Assembly: GCF_042242105.1 (NCBI RefSeq)
Contig: NC_092020.1
Location: forward strand, 198,501 to 262,500
DNA: 64,000 nt
Origin: Pempheris klunzingeri
Lineage: Eukaryota > Chordata > Actinopteri > Acropomatiformes > Pempheridae
Reading direction: 5' to 3'
A program made the position numbers and the translations under genes. The notes under the pieces were generated by a model that saw only the letters and a program-made list of their open reading frames with translations, was not told the DNA's origin and did no database searches. Of the stretch, positions 12,601 to 21,595 are shown one piece after another; position 1 is the first letter of the stretch; the number at the start of each line of letters is the position of its first letter.

Positions 12601-15600
12601 TGCAGCTGCTGAAATGGAATCTTTTGATGCCCTGATACAACTTAAATCGATTGAGTTTTAAGGAATTGATCCCAGCCCTGGATGCTATGGGTGGGTGGGT
12701 GTGAATATGAATGTTTATGGCTCTGATAGTTGACCCTGTTTTTCCACAGATTCAGACTATGAAAATGCCAATCGCTCTGCTGACGTAGATGTGGAGCTCA
12801 TGGCTTTCCAGTCCATCATTGGAGATGATTACAAAGGTCACCTGTTATATAAAAAGACACAAAGCAAGACCTGAATATACAGACACAGAACTGACATTTG
12901 GGGAAATAAAGTTATTTGCCTCCTTGTTGAGAGCTGAGAACACTCTCACGGACCACTCCCACAGGTCAGCAGTTTGCTTAGCTTAGCTTAGCTTATTAAA
13001 ATAGAGAGACAGGGGGAAAGATCTGGGCTTGCTCTGTCTAAAGATGACAACAATCTGCCTGATAGCACCTCCTGTTGTATGTCGTCTGTTAAATATGTAC
13101 AAAAACCAAAGTCACCATAGATAATTCCTGATTCTATGCGAGCTGAAAGCCATTAACTGTTGATAGTTTGAACTAGATCAACTATTTTCCCCTGTTTTCA
13201 GGCTTTATGCTAAGCCACGCTAATTAGCTGCCGTCTCCAGCTTCACACTAAACGTACTGATATGAGAGTAGTATTGATCTTCTCATCTAAGTGTCAGCAA
13301 GAAAGCAAATCATTTCACAAAATGTCAAACCATTCCTTAAAAAATGCCCTGAGCTGTTAGGCCAGCCATTAGGCTGGCATTTTTGACACAGTACAGTTAT
13401 TATCTTCTGCTTAAATTTACCCTAAAACACCTCTTTAAATGTTTGTCTTGTTGGCATTTCATCGTGCTCTCTTTTAGATGGTAATAGTGCTAATGCAATG
13501 GAGAGCTGGGGCGATGGGAGCCGCTGCCTAAGACTCAAAGGACAAATGAGATACATGCCAGAGTGGGAGTCCATCATCTTCTTGGGAACCCCTGTGTAAG
13601 GCACAAACACGCATTAATTCACACACACACACACACACACACACCCATAGACACAGATCTTTATTAAAACGCTGCAGTTGAAAAGTAAAACATTCTGAAA
13701 AGCAGCAAGAGCCAAACTGAATTACGAGGCTGGAAATAAAAGCCTGGGCAGTGAATCAAATCAGGGGCCCATTCTAGCAGCACTTACCATGCATGAAATG
13801 AGCTGCTAATTAGCTTGTAATCAGACAGTGCAGCTCTTGTGAGCCTAATGGGAATCCATTTGCAACTGAGAGTGTTTTCCTCTGAGTACATTACCAAAAC
13901 ATATCCCTCCTCTTCTAAAAGATTTTGTTTTGCATTTACAAATGCTCTTATGCCTGTATTGACAAAACTCCTGAAATGTTAAATGCCATATTACACTGCT
14001 TATATTATGTACACTGTGGGAAACTTAAAATTACATATTGCTGTGTTTTAATTCTCCATTTTTACAGATACTGCTTTTGTTATTTCTTAATCCGTTCTGT
14101 AGTTGTTTTAGTACATATTCCTGACATTCTCGTTGTCTATGTGTGTGTGTGTGTGTGTGTGTGTCTAGGATGGAGAGTCTGAGTGCTATGTTTAAGACTG
14201 GCCTGTACATCAATGACCTGAGCATGCATGACTCCAGCAGAGACCTGGTGCTGGCAGGCACGCAGCAGTCAGAGGAGCTGAAGAGAGCTCTCATACAGGT
14301 TTACCCTGCCGAAATACGGCAGCATTTTATATGTGTGATCAGTTCACTTGTCACTCTTCATTATGCAGAGTTACTGTGAAGCTCTTCTTTCAGTCTGGCG
14401 GCCACAGATCACCTACCGCCCGCAGACCTGAGATGAAAGAAGCAGCTACAGACTCACTGTGTTATTCTGTCTTATTTGCCGTTGTGAGTACAGGAGCAGA
14501 AGAAGTCCAGTAAGCTTGAGGAGAGCATGAAGATGTTGGACTATGAGATGAAGAAGACTGATGACCTCCTGTACAGGATGATTCCCAAGCCGGTGGCTAA
14601 AAGGCTGCGCAAAGGAGAGCCGGCTGTAAACACTTGTGAGGTCAGGACTGTGGATGGTTATCTATTGATCTATTATACACCTCAAGTGCTAAAAACAACT
14701 GATGCTGCTCTTAAAAATAACAGTTTAACATTGTGGGAAATGTGGCCATTCACTTTGTCACAGATGAGATGACTGGCACCACTCTCATGGGTAAATATGA
14801 AGCTACAAGAGCCGATTAGCTCAGAAACAGTGGGAAACAACTAGCCTGGCTCCATCCAAAGATAATAAAATATACTCACTAGCACTTCTGCAGTCCACTA
14901 ATTACATACAAGATATCAGCTAAATAGTTTTTGCTACCTTCGGACAGAGCCAGGCGAGCTGTAGTTTCATATTCATCGTAAATAAGAGACATATACAGAC
15001 ATATCAGACTTCCCATCTAACTCTCTATAACTCACATTCATCTACTGAAGCACAAAAAAGACATTGGCTCATTTGTTTGATTAAAGATTTTGGTGCAAAC
15101 TGAGGTTTTTTTCTTGCCCAGTGTAAAAAGTGACTGGTTCACACACATGTACGCACACACACTCATAAATTCTACTTGTGTAGTTTTACTGTTGGAGACT
15201 TTTTGCTACGGTAAAATTCAGCTTGATTGACAGCGGCTTCCTGGTGACGCATAAAAGCATAGGCACAAAAATGGCCCATGAATGCTCGCCTCCCACTCCT
15301 TTGTGTGGGTGTGTACAGTTGAACAACCCTCCTGCTCATCAACTCTCTTATCTCTTTTCCCCCAGGTGTTCCCAGATGTGACCATTCTCTTCAGTGATGT
15401 AGTGGGATTTACTCGCATTTGCAGCCACATCACGCCAATGCAGGTGGTCTCCATGCTCAACACAATGTACACGCTGTTTGACACGCTCAGTGAGAAGCAC
15501 CGCGTCTTCAAGGTTCGTGTGTGTTTTTTTCCCACTGTTTAATATACATTATCTGGAAGTGCTGCTGCGCGAGAGCTGCTGTTCCTGTTATCTCCCAGGT

Positions 15601-17460
15601 AGAGACTATCGGAGATGCTTACATGGTGGTCGCCGGGGCTCCAGAGAAGACAAAGTATCATGCTCATAACATCTGTGACATGGCCCTGGACATGGTGCGC
15701 TCCATAGATCACCTGAAAGACCCCTCTAATGGCAACAACATACAGATTCGTGTTGGTGGGTAAAATATGTCTGGGCCTATTTGTGTGTTACTGTTGCTGC
15801 TTGACTCAGTAAACTAACCTGTCGTTTTGGATGCAGGGATCCACTCTGGGATGGTCGTGGCAGGTGTGGTCGGACATAAGATGCCACGTTATGGTCTGCA
15901 TGGTGACACAGTCCATACTGCATCTGCCATGGAGAGCAATGGAAAGGTACGGAAGGGTAATGAGTGAAGGAAAGATGTCAGCTGATATGAGAGAGAGAAG
16001 TAAGGCTGCAAGGCTAAGCCAGTATACAGAATATAATGACTACAATGATATTTTCTGTGTTTTTGCTATAACTGCATTATTATTCTTTATCCTATTCAGG
16101 AGATGCACATTCAGCTCAGCAGTGCCACCTACGAACACCTGAAAGGAAGTCATTTTATTTTTGAAAGAAGGGGGACCATTACCATCAAGGTTAGGGGTCA
16201 AAACCATAGCAACTGCACTCACCACATTAACTTTATTCACCGAGGCACAACATGTAATTTATATGATCTGCTGTAGAACGTCTGAATAACACACAGCGAT
16301 GACTTGGCTGTGTTCATAACTGTGTCTACACATACATACATACAAAATACATACATGTTATCTGCACATTATACACAGCCTACCTGAATGCAAACATTGA
16401 GGCTGTAATCTGCGTTAATGAAAGATATGTATATCGGCGATGAGACATAATAAGCGTTTCTGAATCTAAAAATAATAAATATAATGATAATAAAATAATA
16501 ACAATAACCCATAATGGCTCTGGGGGGTCAGCACACGGTATGCAAAACTTGTGATTACAGGTTGCTTGTTGATTTGGCTGTACCTTTAGTGATAATGGCA
16601 GCAGAGTGACTCCCAAAGGTGTCTGAGGCAGCTGATTACAGGTGCCAATCTCAAGAAAGCAAGAGTGACTCATTTGTCATCAGGGAACTCAGACTGTTGA
16701 AAATCTGCCCTCCAAACAGAAATTGTTGTTTTCTTCTCTCCATTCATTTCTAGGGGAATGTTGAAATCGAGACCTACTGGCTAAAAGGAAAGAGGGACAA
16801 AGATGGGAACGCTCAGGCAGCGTGTCCTCAGTTTGAGACCCAGACCATCAGCAAGGCCATCAGCAAGGCCACCCTCTCAGGCCCCGAGGCCACAGGAGAT
16901 GAGGAGGGACTGGTAAAAATTTCACAAAGACATGCTTGAATGGTAAACGCTCTCATTTGCTTCATTGCTACCATCATCATCTCTGATTCCTCGAGTCTCC
17001 CGCTGTGTTTGCCCCAAGGTTTTCCCACTGGTGGCAGGGGAGGATGAGGATGACGTCAAGTCTATTCGCTCTCATCGCATCAAGATGGAAATTTCAGGCC
17101 ATTCTCTGGAGGAGTCGATGGAGGAGTGCCGGGTGGAGGAGATGTCCGTTCATAAGGTGAGAATGAGTAGAATAGATTCAGAGTTATTTATGTTTCTTGT
17201 CATCTATAACCGTCATTAGGATTTCCTTCCTGGGTTCTTATTAGCTGTTAATGCTGTTTTTACACTTGCTATTATCAGTGTTATAAAATGAGCTGTTCCT
17301 TCCCCATTCCCACTATAAGGATGCTTTGCAGGACGGCCTCCAGGACTCCCACTTGGAACTGGATTCGCCCGAGTCTGACGGCAGAGACTCCATCATGGAG
17401 TCCTGTGGCAGCTCCTGTGACTCCCGCTGCTCCAAGAGCGCCATGTGCTCCGTGTCATGA
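9609..17460 (+). CDS. gucy1b2: Soluble guanylyl cyclase subunit beta-2
   Basis: GUCY1B2 is the heme-containing second beta subunit of soluble guanylyl cyclase (GTP to cGMP). Eighteen exons give 762 aa: 9609-9728, 9925-10065, 10825-10964, 11108-11242, 11838-11961, 12064-12183, 12318-12402, 12750-12836, 13478-13595, 14169-14298, 14494-14640, 15366-15512, 15599-15755, 15837-15946, 16100-16189, 16754-16912, 17019-17156, 17320-17460. Residues 1-180 form the H-NOX domain with proximal heme His104 and Tyr133-Ser135-Arg137 (YxSxR). A PAS-like/coiled-coil region follows, then a cyclase domain from about residue 450. Metal ligands Asp460 and Asp504 are present, as is Glu500. Gly570, His577 and Ala581 replace the usual Cys, Asn and Arg. 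The tail beyond about residue 640 is acidic, then Ser/Cys-rich, ending CSVS, a possible CaaX box. Rat beta-2 is about 682 aa and also ends in an isoprenylation motif. The ATG at 9609 is chosen because MYG begins beta subunits. Confidence 0.93.
11255..11281. repeat. (AC)n microsatellite near gucy1b2 exon 4 donor
   Basis: The tract starts 12 bases into intron 4 of gucy1b2. Unlike intron 9, the 3' end of this intron has no matching GT tract. Confidence 0.9.
12889..13345. mobile_element. Palindromic MITE copy A, in gucy1b2 intron 8
   Basis: The left end (TGACATTTGGGGAAATAAAG region) and the right end (ending ...CACAAAATGTCAAACCATTCC at about 13341) are degenerate inverted repeats of at least 50 bp. 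The interior has the GCTTAGCTTAGCTTAG block and an internal stretch similar to copies B (26632-27185) and C (14724-15035). The GATCTTCTCATCTAA block near the right end is shared with copy B. This matches my recollection of a very common perciform MITE-like repeat with no coding capacity. Confidence 0.7.
13621..13644. repeat. (AC)12 tract at the 5' end of gucy1b2 intron 9
   Basis: Twelve AC units begin 25 bases after the exon 9 donor at 13596. They are complementary to the (GT)12 that abuts the acceptor of the same intron (14141-14164). Confidence 0.95.
14141..14164. repeat. (GT)12 tract abutting the gucy1b2 exon 10 acceptor
   Basis: The GT run is followed directly by CTAG and then exon 10 at 14169, so the usual polypyrimidine tract is missing. 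UG repeats are known TDP-43/CELF binding sites, and this one could also pair with the AC tract at 13621-13644. Confidence 0.95.
14724..15035. mobile_element. Palindromic MITE copy C, in gucy1b2 intron 11
   Basis: The left end reads TTTAACATTGTGGGAAATG, then GACTGGCACCACTCTCATGG and the GGGAAACAACTAGCCTGGCT block. The right half carries the reverse complement of parts of these (GACAGAGCCAGGCGAGCTGT, then a TTCATATTCATCGTAAAT block and a CCCATCTAACTCTC end). The element is therefore a long degenerate palindrome of the same family as copies A and B. Confidence 0.65.
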
Positions 17461-18704
17461 GCTAATGTTGCTGTAGCCAGTAATTCATTTCTCTTACTGT
17501 TTCTAAAGTGCTTTTTGTACGACTCAGTTAAAGCACTGAATGCTAGACCAAATGCCAGATAGGAATGCAATTTAATTTGTTACTTTTTCCTTTTTGGAGG
17601 AGCTCTTGTAGTGATGCCATGACAACCTCTAATGATGTGTTGTGTGTACATAGTGTAGTCTGTAATGCTTGAAATGCCTAATGGCTTTGTGTGGTGTTAT
17701 ATTGCACAGCAAAATCATCAGTGCATATTTAGTTCTGACAATACAGACATCAGCTGTAGCAATCATTAATGTTGCACTTTGATCAGTTTAAACAGCTGCC
17801 TCAGAGCTTTAGCAGCTCTACGAGTGAGCAGAAACTTAATTAGTCCAATTAACACCTCAAAGCAATTGCAAACTTTGCTGCGTGCCCATTTGTGCAACAG
17901 CAGGTTAGTACCAAATAGTGTTCACTGCCACACGGTTCGGCTGGACACAAGCTCAGTAATTTCCTGCACTGTTTGTTCTGTTGCACCTTGCACATTTGAC
18001 ATTTGTTTTTTTTCATCCTGTGAAGAAATCGGAATCTCTCATCCATCCCCCTTCCTCCTCTATCCTTCGTCATATTTCCTTCATCTTGCATGTCTGAATA
18101 CATTGTTCTAGATCAGTCTTGTCAAATACACAGCCACGGCACAATGTAAAGGCTTGTCAGCTCAGTGAAAATAAAGCAATATGACTGCTGAGCTGCGCGT
18201 GGATCCGCTTCTTATTGTTTGTCCTGTCACTCAAAGGCATTCAGACTCACATGACATTTGCATATATTTTGCACTTTTTTATTGAACACAGTTGCCCATG
18301 GCTATAGTTGTATTTTTATTGTGTCTATGTGTGCTCATGTGACATTCATGCATGTGTACCTGCATTTTCTTACCTTAACTCCAGTGAATTCCAGGAAACC
18401 TAGTTCCTTTTATATTGTGGTATTTTAGCTTCCAAACGCAACATAACTGTACTTTTTGTGATTGTCTAGTGTCCAAAAATACTGCTCCTGTTCAATCAAA
18501 CACAGGAACAAATCAAATCAATTTAGGAGTTTAACGATTGTCTCAAATTTCATGCTTTGGTTTAATGCTTAAGGTGAAATTATCAATCTGCTTTACAGTG
18601 CTATGACAAATCCATACAAGCCACTAAAACAACAATAGTGTAATCCTGACACAAAAAACATCAATAGACAGTCAAAAACGAGTTATCCTGGTATGGAATC
18701 CGAG
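17461..18704. other. gucy1b2 3' UTR and convergent 3' UTR of the minus-strand membrane-protein gene
   Basis: An AATAAA for gucy1b2 lies at 18170-18175. A minus-strand AATAAA (forward TTTATT at 18278-18283) fits the end of the gene whose stop codon is at 18705. The two transcripts would end within about 120 bp of each other. No other gene is seen. Confidence 0.6.
18170..18175 (+). terminator. Polyadenylation signal AATAAA, gucy1b2
   Basis: This is the first canonical AATAAA downstream of the gucy1b2 stop codon, about 710 bp into the 3' UTR. It is followed by T/G-rich sequence at 18205-18225. Confidence 0.6.
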
Positions 18705-19463
18705 TCAGACAACGTTCCCCACTGACTGGTTATCAGAGGAGCTGCACTTAAAAGTGGCGTCCTCTCTGTCTATGCTGCATCTGTTGGTGGTGTGCGAGTC
18801 TGTAGGCGATGACCCGATGGAGCAATGGAAGCAGAAGGCGTAGAAGAAAGCAAGCAGCAGCAGGAAGCAGACAACACAAAAAATGATGACAATCAGGATA
18901 GTGTGCACTTGCATGTGTGCCTCCTCCCATGGGAGTATCGTGGTGGTGGTCAGAAGGCTGAAGGTCGATCGTGTAGCATTGAGACTGGGTAGAAGGGTCA
19001 CTGTGGGTAACTGCGGCTTCATGGAGGCCAGGTGGGCGACTTCCGGCATGATGCGAGGATGTGTGCCCTCAGTGGCTTGGAGATACTTGCTGTTGCAGCT
19101 TTAATGAGACAGACATCTTTTAGTTTGGTATACCACATGCACAGATAAACACCATCCATAAGACATCGTAGTCATTTTATTTTCAAATGTATTTGAAGTA
19201 AATTTTGTCTAATGATAAATCAACAAAGCATAAAAATATTAATTAGTTTGGTTTTCACATTCTCAACACAGTGCATTTCTGTGCAAAATCTAACAGTGCT
19301 AGAAAAAGTATTCATTTTAACAACATCACTTCATTTTTAAAAGCAGAGGGTTAATTATCTTCCTCACAGACAGCCAAATGCAGACGTGCCTTTTGTTCTT
19401 ACCTGGTTGCAGTGTTGTCCAGGCTCTCTGAGCAGGACTCAGCCTGTCCTTTGATGAGGAGAT
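18705..19463 (-). CDS. Unrecognised single-pass membrane protein, 5' end not found
   Basis: I do not recognise this gene. Two exons are visible on the minus strand: 19463-19403 and 19098-18705 (stop TAA at 18705). The ectodomain has two Cys (SCSES, SCNSKY), an N-glycosylation site (NAT) and a Ser/Thr-rich stretch. A strongly hydrophobic membrane segment follows (TILIVIIFCVVCFLLLLAFF). The cytoplasmic tail of about 50 aa is rich in Ser, Cys and Asp and ends SVGNVV. The upstream exon enters in phase 1, as expected after a signal-peptide exon, but no signal exon was found in 19464-21178. A poly(A) signal follows at 18283-18278. Good splice sites, an open tail of sensible composition and a clear TM segment argue for a real gene. 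Homology was not tested. Confidence 0.65.
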
Positions 19464-21178
19464 CTTGGGAAAATGAAAGAAATGGAGGACAAGAGAGGGT
19501 GGGCTGGTGGAATATGGATAACAGGGAGGGTTGCCATGGCAACATTTGCTGAGGGGCCACTAGCATGAGAGTGACATCATATCAACTTAACATTGAGAAT
19601 GTTTTTTAAAGTATACAAATGGAGATATCAGGAATATGTAAAGAACTACTATAGTGTGTACCCCCAAAACACCTGCAGCTTATAATAAAAAATGATTTGC
19701 TTCAATAATTTACTGGTATCATTAAGCTGCGCAGGAATAAAAGTATCTGCCCAATCAAGCCTGAGCTTTGGAATAGAAAACAAAATTAGTGAAATTAGAG
19801 AGTGTCAAATCACTTATTTGTAAAGAGCAAACCCTCCTCATCAGCCCTGAGATTAAGCAGGCTGTCTAATACTGCCACCTGTTGGTAAAAGAAGCCGCAC
19901 TGAGCAATACACTGCAAACAACAATCTCATCTCGCCACCAGCCCAGTCCCTCAGCCGTCTGGCCTCCTTCAAACAGCCATAATGATCCTTTAGTACAAGT
20001 TGTAATTGGTCCCACGCCCCCTGCTGTGCTCGCTCAACAGGAGTTGATGTCTAAAAAAATGTTTCAGGACTTGCACCAAATTTGAGTTGCCATGGAGATG
20101 ACTCAATATTCATTAATTTTGTTCACACTTAGAGCAGGAAAACTAGAGAGCAGCTATTTCTTTCCTCCCCAAAACCACTCATAAATACCAGACAAAAGAA
20201 AAGAAAAACTATTCATTAGCATAATTTCATGTGAAGGAAGATACAGATATCCTGCCAGCTGATGTGATTTTAGAGTGCTTTCAGATGGTTAATTACAGCT
20301 GCAGACAATAGACACAAAAGACCCATTAAATCCAACTGCAGCTGAGTACAGCTAAAATGGCTGAATGGGGGACTTAGCCTACACCAAGGTCAGTCTAAAG
20401 GACAAATATGTGAAGAAAGACCATAGTGCTGCATAGGCCTTCAGAACCTGCTGTCCGGGTAGAGATCAACCACATGTGGGTAAAGACTGAGCAGGTCTTC
20501 TGAAATGAATGACCTGGGTGAAGAAGAAGAAGAAGAAGAAGAAGAAGAAGGAGGCGAAGAAGGACTTTACCTCAAAGTTGCCCACACAAAGTAGACTATT
20601 TGTATTTCTGCTGGGACAACACACAGTATTCCCAGCTGGATATGAGATGTATCATATGGCCAAGTACCTCCTGACAAGCTCTAACAGAAACACACAGTGC
20701 TGTGAGAGTCTGCATGCTACGTAATAGTCCCAGAATTAACATATAAAACAAACATTTTGAGAAGAAGTCTCCCTGCTGCAAATTAGTCAGCCTCTCAGCG
20801 TGTAATTTGCAGCGCTGTTTGCTCTGCTGTGCCTTGAAGATTTGATATCTTGTTCCGCCACGCGAGTGTACACTTGTAAACTCTACTCTCTCAGTCTTGC
20901 TTCTAAATTAGTCTCTCTGCCCCTTTACAATGTAAGTGGTTGTTATTGCGGTGTGGACATAAAGCAACAGCTGAGCAGGAGTGGATCAGTTTGTTTTTGC
21001 TCTTTTCACTCACGGAAGCGTTTTGGCATTTAGAGTTACGTTCACAATCAGTTTTAATAACTGACCATTAATATCTTATTGTTTGTGCATTTTTTAAGGT
21101 ATTTTTGGAGCATTTTATCACTGATGGATACATAAGATTTGAAAAAAACAAAGCAAAAGAACAGTAATGGCTAAATAT
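19464..21178. other. Intergenic region with a GAA tract and a possible conserved element
   Basis: A (GAA)n run lies at about 20520-20550. The AT-rich block 20195-20345 has homeobox-like ATTAGCATAATTT and TTAATTACAGCTGC sites and could be an enhancer or conserved element; this is inference only. The missing first exon of the gene at 18705-19463 should lie here. No tRNA or other RNA gene was recognised. Confidence 0.4.
20520..20550. repeat. (GAA)n microsatellite
   Basis: About ten GAA/AAG units on the plus strand create a Lys-rich spurious frame. Confidence 0.9.
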
Positions 21179-21184
21179 TTTATT
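21179..21184 (-). terminator. Polyadenylation signal AATAAA, arl3 paralogue
   Basis: Forward TTTATT reads AATAAA on the minus strand, about 410 bp beyond the GTPase stop codon at 21596-21598. Confidence 0.55.
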
Positions 21185-21595
21185 GTCAAAAATCTTAAAA
21201 CACATACTTTACACTCACACTGAACTCATGTCTATGTAACTGACATTAACCCAACTGTTCTACATGGCTACACACTCTTCTCAGTGTTTAAGAAAGCACA
21301 CAAATTCACCAGACACGAATCACTGGGATAAGGAGAACACAGACATACATTTTTAAGACCGAACAAATATGCCTAATTCATTTATTGTAGCTAAAATCTT
21401 TGTTTAAATTTGTTACATTTGCAAAATACTCACAATGACACAATTTGTAAAATCAGAGTTAGGATTCAAATCTGTGAGGGGGACAGGATGTGTCATAGAT
21501 GAGGTGTGTTGATATTTGATATATTAAAGTGAAATATTTTTTAATCCCTTGTGTGATGCTGTTTGACTCTGGTCAGTGTTCTTTGGGACGCTGGT

